Shown piece after piece: positions 1 to 4,826 of a DNA stretch of 6,125 nucleotides (its first letter is position 1; the number at the start of each line of letters is the position of its first letter). The stretch comes from an uncultured Eubacteriales bacterium (lineage in GTDB: Bacteria > Bacillota > Clostridia > Oscillospirales > Oscillospiraceae): assembly GCA_900550615.1 (NCBI GenBank), contig URSX01000098.1, positions 1 through 6,125 of the forward strand, read 5' to 3'. Position numbers and translations under genes: made by a program. The notes below the pieces were generated by a model. It saw nothing but the letters and a program-made list of their open reading frames with translations, made no database searches and was not told the origin of the DNA.

Positions 1-1
1 C

Positions 2-745
2 AAGATGCTTCGCTACCGTCACAGCGACATGGCCGACCTTGAAAAGCAGCTGCAGCGCGTGCCGGAGAAAAACGGCGCTCTCATCGTCACAGACGGTGTC
101 TTTTCCATGGGCGGCGATATTGCCAAGCTACCGGAAATCTGCGCTCTGGCAAAGAAATACGGTGCCCGCGTCATGGTGGACGATGCCCACGGTTTGGGCG
201 TTCTGGGCGAAGGCGGCCGGGGTACGGCCAGCTACTTCGGCCTGGAGGATCAGGTGGATGTATATATGGGCACCTTCTCCAAGTCTCTGGCCTCTCTGGG
301 CGGATATATGGCCGCCTCCAGCGAGGTGGCGGAGTATGTGCGCCATGCATCCCGGCCCTTTATTTTCTCGGCCTCCATTCCGCCTGCCAACTGCGCCACG
401 GCGCTGGCGGCTCTGCGCCATCTGGAGCAGCACCCCGAGCTGCCGGAGCGTCTGCGCCAGCTTAGCCTCTACGCCCGCAAGGGCATGACGGACCGGGGAC
501 TGAAGATCCGGGAGTCCGCCCTGACGGCCCCCACGCCCATCATCCCCATCTATACCTATGAGACCATGCGCACTCTGGATGCCGCTCAGAAAATTTACGA
601 GCGGGGCGTGTACGTCAACCCCACCCTGCCCCCGGCCACACCGGAGGGAGAGGCCCTGCTGCGCACCAGCTACATGGCCACTCACACCGAGGCCCTGCTG
701 GACGAGGCTATGGACATTATGGCGGAGGTGCTGATTCATGAGTAA
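2..745 (+). CDS. Alpha-oxoamine synthase (serine palmitoyltransferase / 2-amino-3-ketobutyrate CoA ligase type), 5' partial
   Basis: C-terminal 247 codons of a PLP-dependent fold-type I enzyme that condenses an amino acid with an acyl thioester, with loss of CO2 in most members. Counting from the Met at base 5, the conserved VDDAHGLG stretch is at 58-65 (Asp59 would bind the pyridine nitrogen, His62 stacks on PLP), the lysine motif GTFSKSLASLGGY is at 89-101 (Lys93 forms the Schiff base), and LRTSYMATHT at 219-228 carries the Arg220 expected to hold the substrate carboxylate. The 31-residue His-Lys spacing matches what I recall for serine palmitoyltransferase and KBL rather than BioF (29). 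The family is about 390-400 aa, so roughly 150 N-terminal residues lie upstream of the window; the Met at base 5 is not the true start. It overlaps the next gene by 8 bp, so the two are translationally coupled. Substrate is unproven: sphingoid-base-like, KBL or CqsA-like roles are all possible. Confidence 0.9.
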   Translation, partial: KMLRYRHSDMADLEKQLQRVPEKNGALIVTDGVFSMGGDIAKLPEICALAKKYGARVMVDDAHGLGVLGEGGRGTASYFGLEDQVDVYMGTFSKSLASLGGYMAASSEVAEYVRHASRPFIFSASIPPANCATALAALRHLEQHPELPERLRQLSLYARKGMTDRGLKIRESALTAPTPIIPIYTYETMRTLDAAQKIYERGVYVNPTLPPATPEGEALLRTSYMATHTEALLDEAMDIMAEVLIHE

Positions 746-1529
746 GATCGCGGTCGTCACCGGCGGCACCTCCGGCATCGGCCGGGAAACCGCTCTGTAC
801 CTGACCCAAAATGGCTGCACTGTGTATGAGCTGAGCCGCCGGGCAGAGGGCGTGGAGGGTTTGCGTCACATCAGCGCCGACGTGACGGATGAGGAATCCG
901 TCCGCCGGGCGGTGGAGCAGATTTTGCAGGAGGCCGGGCGCATCGATATCCTGGTGAATAACGCCGGCTTCGGCATCAGCGGCGCCGTGGAGTTTACCGA
1001 CACGGAGGAGGCCAAGCGCCAGTTCGACGTGAATTTCTTCGGCATGGTACGCATGAACCGTGCCGTCATCGCAGTCATGCGAAAGCAGGGCGGCGGCCGT
1101 ATCGTGAACCTCAGCTCTGTGGCGGCTCCGGTGCCCATTCCGTTCCAGACCTACTATGCCGCCTCCAAGGCCGCTATCAATTCCTATACCATGGCCCTGG
1201 CCAATGAGCTGCGCCCCTTCGGCGTCACCGTGTGCGCCGTCATGCCCGGGGATATCCACACCGGCTTCACCGCTGCCCGGCATAAGGTGGGGGAGGGGGA
1301 CGAGCTTTACGGCGGGCGCATCAGCCGTTCTGTCCGGCGCATGGAGCATGACGAGCAGACCGGCATGGACCCGGCCAAGGCCGGAGCCTTTGTGGGCAGG
1401 GTAGCTCTGAAGGGCGGCCACAAGCCCCTGTATACCATCGGCTTTGCCTATCAGGCGGCGGTGCTTTTGACCAAAATCCTTCCCGCCCAGGCGCTGAACT
1501 GGCTCATCGGCAGGATCTATGCAAAATGA
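738..1529 (+). CDS. Classical short-chain dehydrogenase/reductase (SDR), possible 3-keto-sphinganine-type reductase
   Basis: 263-aa NAD(P)-dependent oxidoreductase with a Rossmann fold. It has the cofactor loop TGGTSGIG (8-15), NNAG (74-77), and the catalytic set Asn99, Ser127, Tyr140 and Lys144 (YAASK), with the usual 13-residue Ser-Tyr spacing. LSRR at 32-35 after the second strand favours NADPH (inference). The last 30 or so residues are hydrophobic and amphipathic (LYTIGFAYQAAVLL... IGRIYAK), which could hold the protein at the membrane near a lipid substrate. The start is set by GGAGG at 724-728, 9 nt before the ATG, inside the upstream synthase gene. A synthase making an amino-ketone followed by a classical SDR is the arrangement expected when the ketone is reduced to an amino-alcohol; threonine dehydrogenase, the usual KBL partner, belongs to other families. 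The TGA stop is also the first three bases of a 21-bp direct repeat, and no clear terminator follows. Confidence 0.9.
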   Translation: MSKIAVVTGGTSGIGRETALYLTQNGCTVYELSRRAEGVEGLRHISADVTDEESVRRAVEQILQEAGRIDILVNNAGFGISGAVEFTDTEEAKRQFDVNFFGMVRMNRAVIAVMRKQGGGRIVNLSSVAAPVPIPFQTYYAASKAAINSYTMALANELRPFGVTVCAVMPGDIHTGFTAARHKVGEGDELYGGRISRSVRRMEHDEQTGMDPAKAGAFVGRVALKGGHKPLYTIGFAYQAAVLLTKILPAQALNWLIGRIYAK

Positions 1530-1547
1530 GACTGTCGATAAAGTGGT
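1527..1547 (+). repeat. 21-bp direct repeat, copy 1
   Basis: The 21 bases starting TGAGACTGTCGATAAAGTGG (plus a final T) recur exactly at 6077-6097 in the same orientation. The match stops at 1526 and 1548. The first three bases are the dehydrogenase stop codon. The two copies bracket both SipW-type genes and everything between them (about 4.55 kb start to start). No inverted copy is present in the window. Confidence 0.9.
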
Positions 1548-1578
1548 CGTTTTTTATAAATTTAAAGATTGATTTTTG

Positions 1579-1634
1579 GTAAAAACGCAGAAAGCGAAAT
1601 TGCGCTTGCGACTATTCGCGTAGGGTGATAGTAT
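1579..1634 (+). promoter_or_regulatory. Promoter with upstream conserved box, SipW-type gene 1
   Basis: The -35 TTGCGA (1606-1611), a 17-bp spacer and the -10 TAGTAT (1629-1634) preceded by TGA make an extended -10 sigma-A-type promoter, with a start expected near 1641. Immediately upstream, 1579-1605 (GTAAAAACGCAGAAAGCGAA...) matches 4646-4671 in front of the second SipW-type gene with few differences and one base length change. The right arm of an AT-rich inverted repeat (CGTTTTT 1548-1554 / AAAAACG 1581-1587) falls in this box, so it could be a regulator site; that part is inference. Confidence 0.75.
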
Positions 1635-1654
1635 ATGGGTATAAAAGACAGCTG

Positions 1655-1698
1655 GTAAAAGCCCGTGGGCTTTTACTTCTTTGCTCTGCAAAGAAGTA
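1655..1698 (+). promoter_or_regulatory. Double-hairpin 5' leader of SipW-type gene 1
   Basis: Two perfect inverted repeats sit back to back in the untranslated leader. Hairpin 1 is GTAAAAGCCC (1655-1664) with GGGCTTTTAC (1667-1676). Hairpin 2 is ACTTCTTTGC (1675-1684), loop TCT, GCAAAGAAGT (1688-1697), and can gain one more pair to 1674/1698. The stems share two bases at the junction. Neither is followed by a T run, so they are not ordinary terminators. The second SipW-type gene has the same arrangement with different stem sequences. Role unknown: mRNA stability, translation control or a ligand/protein binding leader are options. Confidence 0.75.
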
Positions 1699-1740
1699 TT
1701 CGGTGCTCCCGGCGCACACCCGCTGCCAAAAAATAAAGAA

Positions 1741-1746
1741 AAGGAG
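1741..1746 (+). promoter_or_regulatory. Ribosome binding site that sets the start of SipW-type gene 1
   Basis: AAGGAG lies 10 nt before the ATG at 1757. The reading frame is open further upstream to 1625, but that part covers the promoter and leader hairpins and has no ribosome site, so 1757 is the start. The same AAGGAGTAT context and 10-nt spacing recurs before the second SipW-type gene. Confidence 0.85.
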
Positions 1747-1756
1747 TATCATACTT

Positions 1757-1906
1757 ATGAGCAAAAACACAACCAAACGCTCTCTGCTGGCCAGCGTGTT
1801 CGCGCTGGTGCTGTGCGTGGCCATGCTGGTTGGTTCCACCTTCGCGTGGTTCACCGACACGGCTTCCACCGGGGTCAACAAGATCCAAGCAGGCAACTTG
1901 GATGTC
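1757..1906 (+). repeat. Duplicated signal-peptide module, copy 1
   Basis: The first 50 codons match 4827-4976 with 16 nucleotide differences in 150; 15 are silent and one changes Asn4 to Lys. Similarity drops sharply after codon 50. This is the shared export module of the two SipW-type genes. Confidence 0.9.
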
Positions 1907-3358
1907 GCTCTTGAAATGCAAGAGAACGGCAATTGGGTAAGCGCCGAAGGCAAGACCCTTCAGTTCAAGACTGCCGACAACAGAACCACGGATATCCTTT
2001 GGGAGCCGGGATGTCGCTATGAGCTTCCCGCACTGCGTGTTGTCAACAAGGGCAACCTTGCACTGAAGTACAAGATTCAGATCACCGGCATTCAGGGCGA
2101 TGCCAAGCTGAATGATGTTATTGATTGGGAGATCACCGGCACAGATGTATCTGAAGACGGTTATGCGCATTTGACCGCAAATGCATCCAAAGAAATTAAA
2201 ATTAAGGGTGTGATGCAGACTACTGCCGGCAACGAGTATCAGGGTCTGTCCATCGACGGCATTGCTATTACTGTTTTTGCTACGCAGGATACTGTTGAAT
2301 CCGACAGCTTTGACAAACAGTATGATGCAGAAGCCGGCGAAGATACCGCAATCTATACCCTCAGCGAGTTTAATGCGCTGACCGAGATTCCGGCAGGTAT
2401 CAAAAATGTATACCTCAATATCGGTGCTGTTTCTCTTAAGAACGGTGATGTTACCATCGGCAATAAGGAAATCTGTGATATGTGGACTTGGGATAGAAAT
2501 ACCGACCACCATGTGGGCGAGATTCTTGAAGATGGACGCAAAGTCTATATGGTCAGAGATACAGATACCATTTACAGCTCCAATAAGGCTGGTATTACCC
2601 TGTACATCAGTGGCTCTGTAAATGGCAACCCGGAAGGCGGACTGAATCAGAGTGATTCACACGCTATTACTTTCAACATTCCCGATGCTTCCAATGTTGT
2701 GTTCACGAAGAACTTCACCGTGAACGGCTATTTCCGTATGTACGCCGGCTGGTCTGACGGCAGAAATCTTGGTGGTGCAGTCTACAATCGCACTGTAAAG
2801 AGTGTTCTGTTCGACCACAGCACCTTCAATGGCATTTGGATTCAGAATGGCGGCTTCCTTGCCGACAGTCTCACGCTGGATGGCTGCACCTTCAACGCTT
2901 ATGAGAACAAGGTGTCTGCCAATGATTCTAACCCGCTGTGGTTCTGCAATATCCGCACTTGCGATGTGACGGTCAAGAACTGCACATTCAAGGCTTCCCG
3001 CCCGATCAAGGTCGTTGAGCAGGCTGTTTTCGGTGCGAATGTGACCATCACCGACAACAAGTTTGATATGAGCCTGACCAATTCTGCTGACGATGCGAGC
3101 AAGCCGAAGAACGACGCCATCATGTTCAGTACCCTTATCGGAGAGACACAGTGGAATCCTGCAGGTACGCTTGGCAATGTTGTGGTCAGCGGCAACGAGG
3201 TCACCGGTGCGAATGCCCTGTTGACTTTCTTCAATCCCAGTCAGATCACAATGGCGAATGGCGCAACCTTCAAGGTTTCCGACAACATCCTGAACGGTGC
3301 AAAACTTAGCGTTGAGTGGAAAACAGCCACCGAATACGCTCCCGATTTCGTTAAATAA
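1757..3358 (+). CDS. Secreted TasA/camelysin-like protein with SipW-type signal peptide and beta-helix-like C-terminus
   Basis: 533-aa exported protein. The n-region MSKNTTKR is followed by a hydrophobic core (9-26) and GSTFAWFTDTAS; by analogy with Bacillus TasA, SipW-type peptidase would cut after Ala30. Residues 40-50 (VNKIQAGNLDV), LWEPG (81-85), NKGNLALKY (97-105) and a closing ATQDTVESDSF (175-185) match the TasA/camelysin pattern (compare ATFASGTLDL and NNGSLAIK in TasA). From about 310 there is a ladder of short strand-turn units: VLFDHSTF 350-357, LTLDGCTF 372-379, VTVKNCTF 404-411, VTITDNKF 429-436, VVVSGNEV 475-482, FKVSDNIL 505-512, typical of a right-handed parallel beta-helix. 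Residues 200-310 are not assigned. No sortase motif, membrane anchor or catalytic set is seen. Likely a cell-surface or biofilm-matrix component (inference from family). The signal region is GC-rich, whereas much of the remainder looks clearly lower in GC (40% in the stretch 2401-2460). Confidence 0.9.
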   Translation: MSKNTTKRSLLASVFALVLCVAMLVGSTFAWFTDTASTGVNKIQAGNLDVALEMQENGNWVSAEGKTLQFKTADNRTTDILWEPGCRYELPALRVVNKGNLALKYKIQITGIQGDAKLNDVIDWEITGTDVSEDGYAHLTANASKEIKIKGVMQTTAGNEYQGLSIDGIAITVFATQDTVESDSFDKQYDAEAGEDTAIYTLSEFNALTEIPAGIKNVYLNIGAVSLKNGDVTIGNKEICDMWTWDRNTDHHVGEILEDGRKVYMVRDTDTIYSSNKAGITLYISGSVNGNPEGGLNQSDSHAITFNIPDASNVVFTKNFTVNGYFRMYAGWSDGRNLGGAVYNRTVKSVLFDHSTFNGIWIQNGGFLADSLTLDGCTFNAYENKVSANDSNPLWFCNIRTCDVTVKNCTFKASRPIKVVEQAVFGANVTITDNKFDMSLTNSADDASKPKNDAIMFSTLIGETQWNPAGTLGNVVVSGNEVTGANALLTFFNPSQITMANGATFKVSDNILNGAKLSVEWKTATEYAPDFVK

Positions 3359-3371
3359 TTAGTTTTCAAGT

Positions 3372-3395
3372 CCTCTCCGCCCTCGGGCGGAGGGG
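3372..3395 (+). promoter_or_regulatory. GC-rich hairpin after SipW-type gene 1
   Basis: CCTCTCCGCC (3372-3381) pairs with GGCGGAGGGG (3386-3395) around a CTCG core, with one G-U pair, starting 13 bases after the stop codon. It has no T tract after it, so it is more likely an mRNA 3'-end stabiliser or leader element than a terminator. Its last two bases are shared with the next, longer hairpin. Confidence 0.6.
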
Positions 3396-3437
3396 CAATC
3401 AAAGGGCATAAACTGTGTATTATGCCTTTTGATTGCC
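3394..3437 (+). promoter_or_regulatory. 18-bp stem hairpin upstream of the small membrane ORF
   Basis: GGCAATCAAAGGGCATAA (3394-3411) pairs with TTATGCCTTTTGATTGCC (3420-3437) over 18 positions, with a single G-U wobble and an 8-nt loop. No T run follows. It ends 17 bases before the ribosome site of the small ORF at 3471. Together with the preceding hairpin it repeats the two-abutting-hairpin layout seen before both SipW-type genes. Function unknown. Confidence 0.7.
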
Positions 3438-3470
3438 TATACAAATCCCATCGAAAGGAGATACATCATT

Positions 3471-3654
3471 ATGGACAACGATAGCGGCGCTTTGATACTC
3501 TTGATCGTTCTGATCGTATCTGCCTTTCTGCTGTTCGTCATAAAACTCGCACAGTTCGTCAACCGGTTCAACCGTGAAAAGCAGTGCCTTTTAACCGAGA
3601 TGAACCGCGCGGCGGAATTAAAAAGCAGCGGCCCGCAAGGGCCGCTGCTTTTTT
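3471..3654 (+). CDS. Small single-pass membrane protein ORF without an in-frame stop before the terminator
   Basis: AAAGGAG at 3454-3460, 10 nt before the ATG, gives the same ribosome-site spacing as the SipW-type genes and supports real translation. The peptide begins MDNDSGALIL and has a transmembrane helix at about residues 7-24 (ALILLIVLIVSAFLLFVI), then KLAQFVNRFNREKQCLLTEMNRAAEL, a charged and probably helical cytoplasmic tail. The frame has no stop in the region of the intrinsic terminator (3620-3654) and stays open to 4139 by running antisense through the cupin gene, which is not credible coding. The end given here is therefore the terminator, not a stop codon. A TAA in the +1 frame at 3619-3621 would end the protein at about 49 aa if one base were lost or gained. 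It may be a 3'-truncated gene. Product not recognised. It is probably co-transcribed with the preceding gene, since no clear terminator or promoter separates them. Confidence 0.5.
3620..3654 (+). terminator. Strong, probably bidirectional intrinsic terminator
   Basis: GCAGCGGCCC (3625-3634), GCAA tetraloop, GGGCCGCTGC (3639-3648), flanked by five A on the left and six T on the right. The symmetrical A/T tracts let it work for the + strand (SipW-type gene 1 and the small ORF) and for the - strand cupin gene, whose stop lies 60 bases away. Confidence 0.92.
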
Positions 3655-3689
3655 GCGCTTGTGGAAAAAATCGCGCCGGGTGTTCCTCC

Positions 3690-3712
3690 GGCCGTCGGGA
3701 CAGGGGACGGCC
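3690..3712 (-). other. Short hairpin just after the cupin stop codon
   Basis: GGCCGTC (3690-3696) and GACGGCC (3706-3712) form a 7-bp stem with a 9-nt loop immediately downstream of the cupin stop on the - strand. No adjacent T tract follows, so it is probably an mRNA 3'-end structure rather than the main terminator. Confidence 0.4.
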
Positions 3713-3713
3713 A

Positions 3714-4046
3714 TTACTTCACATTGGGCACCACGCCCAGGATCACCAGCGGCTCCGCGCCGGTGTTGACCACGCTGTGGCTGTGGCCGGGGGCGCAGTA
3801 GTGGGTCATGCCGGGGCGGACTGTGACGGAAGTGCCGTCATCGATGCACACGCCCTCCCCAGAGAGAAAGTGCATCACCTCAAAGCTGCCCTCGTGGACA
3901 TGGTGGCCGATGGTGCTGCCTGCGGGCAGGGTCAGGATCAGAATCTTTCCCTGCTCGTCCTCAAATTTGCGCACCAGGGCCTGCCCCTGACCGTCCTTGA
4001 AATGGGGAACAGAAATTTCGGGAATGGTGGAAAAATCCAGAAACAT
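3714..4046 (-). CDS. Small single-domain cupin protein
   Basis: 110-aa beta-barrel protein. Cupin motif 1 fits the consensus G(X)5HXH(X)3-4E(X)6G exactly: Gly43, His49, His51, Glu56, Gly63. Motif 2 is PGHSHSVVN (86-94), supplying His90 and ending in Asn94. His49, His51, Glu56 and His90 would bind one metal ion. There is no DNA-binding domain and no signal peptide, so it is a cytoplasmic stand-alone cupin; its ligand or reaction cannot be told from the sequence (small-molecule binding, isomerase or dioxygenase-like roles occur in the family). The start is chosen at MFLDFST because AAAGGAG lies 8 nt upstream and a good promoter sits before it; the longer frame to 4190 would begin inside the neighbouring gene. 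It is transcribed divergently from the 140-aa gene at 4136, with 89 bp between the start codons. Confidence 0.88.
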   Translation of the reverse strand: MFLDFSTIPEISVPHFKDGQGQALVRKFEDEQGKILILTLPAGSTIGHHVHEGSFEVMHFLSGEGVCIDDGTSVTVRPGMTHYCAPGHSHSVVNTGAEPLVILGVVPNVK

Positions 4047-4076
4047 GGTGTATACTCCTTTGTAGTATTTTCCACC

Positions 4077-4105
4077 AGTATAGCAGAGGGCGGGCCGTTT
4101 GGCAA
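4077..4105 (-). promoter_or_regulatory. Promoter of the cupin gene
   Basis: On the - strand: TTGCCA (4105-4100), 17-bp spacer, TATACT (4082-4077) preceded by TGC, making an extended -10. Transcription would start near 4070, about 24 nt before the ATG. A perfect 6-bp inverted repeat, GCCGTT (4094-4099) / AACGGC (4104-4109), surrounds the -35 element and could be an operator. Confidence 0.8.
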
Positions 4106-4135
4106 CGGCTGCGCCGGGAAAGGAGCGGAGAAACG

Positions 4136-4558
4136 ATGAAGGACAGAAATACGGAGATCCGGGAGGCCATTGACGCGGGGAACCGGGCACTGGATGCCCT
4201 GGACGAGGCTCTGGGCCACCTGAAAACCGCCCGGGGGCTGGGCGTGTGGGATATGCTGGGGGGCGGATTCCTCAGCAGCCTGCTCAAGCACTCCAAAATG
4301 GACGCGGCCCAGGGGGCTATGCAGCAGGCGGAGCAGGAGCTGCGCAATTTCAGCCGGGAGCTGGCGGATGTGCAGATGAGCCTGGATTTCCAGGTAAATT
4401 TTGACGGCATGACCCGGTTTTTCGACATGTGCTGCGACAACTTTTTTGTGGACTGGATGGTGCAGGATCAGATCGTCCAGGCCCAGGAGCAGGTGGCCGA
4501 CGCCCGCCAGCGGGTGTGGGAAGCGGTGCAGCAGCTGCAATTTATGACCGGCGTATGA
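4136..4558 (+). CDS. Conserved-looking helical protein of unknown function
   Basis: 140 aa, with AAAGGAG (4119-4125) 10 nt before the ATG. The sequence is almost all predicted helix: a first heptad-like segment (5-32, IREAIDAGNRALDALDEALG), a glycine-rich turn with WDMLGGGFLSSLLKHSKMD (38-56), a second helix rich in Gln/Glu (57-80, ending ELADVQ), a loop with DFQVNFDGMTRFFDMCCDNFFVDW (84-107; an adjacent Cys99-Cys100 pair), and a final coiled-coil-like helix (108-136). The WDxLGGG...KHxxxDxAQ pattern reminds me of a family of uncharacterised Firmicutes proteins, but I cannot name a function. No signal peptide or membrane helix. Its GC is high, like the synthase/dehydrogenase operon and unlike the SipW-type genes. 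No convincing + strand promoter was seen in the 89 bp shared with the cupin gene. Confidence 0.82.
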   Translation: MKDRNTEIREAIDAGNRALDALDEALGHLKTARGLGVWDMLGGGFLSSLLKHSKMDAAQGAMQQAEQELRNFSRELADVQMSLDFQVNFDGMTRFFDMCCDNFFVDWMVQDQIVQAQEQVADARQRVWEAVQQLQFMTGV

Positions 4559-4573
4559 CGGAGCCTGCCGGGT

Positions 4574-4614
4574 AGAAAATGGTGGAGCGAAGACGGCTGT
4601 TTGCCGAATTTTCT
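4574..4614 (+). terminator. Weak candidate terminator after the 140-aa gene
   Basis: AGAAAAT (4574-4580) pairs with ATTTTCT (4608-4614), enclosing a second stem CGGC/GCCG (4594-4597/4603-4606); GTTTTA follows. The stem is interrupted and the T tract short, so termination would be partial at best. Confidence 0.35.
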
Positions 4615-4645
4615 GTTTTACACGAGAGAAGAGAGGAATTATTGT

Positions 4646-4700
4646 GTAAAAAGTAGAAAACGAAATTTTGCTTGCGATATTTCCGGCAAAGTGCTAAGAT
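4646..4700 (+). promoter_or_regulatory. Promoter with upstream conserved box, SipW-type gene 2
   Basis: The -35 TTGCGA (4672-4677), 17-bp spacer and -10 TAAGAT (4695-4700) preceded by TGC use the same -35 hexamer, spacing and TGn extension as the promoter at 1606-1634. The box 4646-4671 (GTAAAAAGTAGAAAACGAAA...) is the counterpart of 1579-1605. An inverted repeat TTTTACAC (4616-4623) / GTGTAAAA (4644-4651) has its right arm inside this box. Transcription should start near 4707. Confidence 0.78.
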
Positions 4701-4724
4701 GTGTTTGCAAATAGATATTGGATG

Positions 4725-4764
4725 AGAATCGCCGGCGATTCTGCTTTTTGCTCCGCAAAAAGCA
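4725..4764 (+). promoter_or_regulatory. Double-hairpin 5' leader of SipW-type gene 2
   Basis: Hairpin 1 is an 18-nt perfect palindrome, AGAATCGCC/GGCGATTCT (4725-4742). Hairpin 2 is TGCTTTTTGC (4742-4751), loop TCC, GCAAAAAGCA (4755-4764). They abut and share one base. Layout, stem length of hairpin 2, its GC closing pairs and the TCY loop are the same as in the leader at 1655-1698, while most stem bases differ in a compensated way. A weaker third stem (TCCGG 4773-4777 / CCGGA 4788-4792) may follow. Confidence 0.75.
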
Positions 4765-4810
4765 TGAGGATTTCCGGGGAGGAGCATCCGGATCTAAATT
4801 TTTACCGGAA

Positions 4811-4816
4811 AAGGAG
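4811..4816 (+). promoter_or_regulatory. Ribosome binding site that sets the start of SipW-type gene 2
   Basis: AAGGAG, 10 nt before the ATG at 4827. The frame is open back to 4701, but that stretch is leader RNA with hairpins and no ribosome site, so the start is 4827. Confidence 0.85.
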
Positions 4817-4826
4817 TATGATAACT

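Noticed and set aside
128..1421. Long - strand ORFs antisense to the synthase and dehydrogenase
   Set aside because: They are shadows in high-GC DNA; the + strand frames carry clear catalytic motifs and coupled starts.
1579..1640. Invertible promoter (phase variation) before the SipW-type genes
   Set aside because: The inverted repeats seen lie upstream of the promoter and do not flank it, they are short and AT-rich, and no recombinase gene is present.
1655..1740. A known riboswitch or T-box in the SipW leader
   Set aside because: No recognisable conserved core, no T-box sequence, and no terminator/antiterminator pair; only simple perfect hairpins.
1625..1756. Upstream extension of SipW-type gene 1 (start at 1625)
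   Set aside because: It has no ribosome site, overlaps the -10 and the leader hairpins, and would place 44 residues before a complete signal peptide.
3372..3395. Intrinsic terminator directly after SipW-type gene 1
   Set aside because: The hairpin is followed by GCAATCAAAG and not by a T run.
3655..4139. Long + strand continuation of the small ORF to 4139
   Set aside because: It crosses a strong terminator and then reads antisense through a cupin gene whose motifs fit the family exactly.
4701..4826. Upstream extension of SipW-type gene 2 (start at 4701)
   Set aside because: It begins right at the -10 element and runs through the leader hairpins; a good ribosome site precedes the ATG at 4827.
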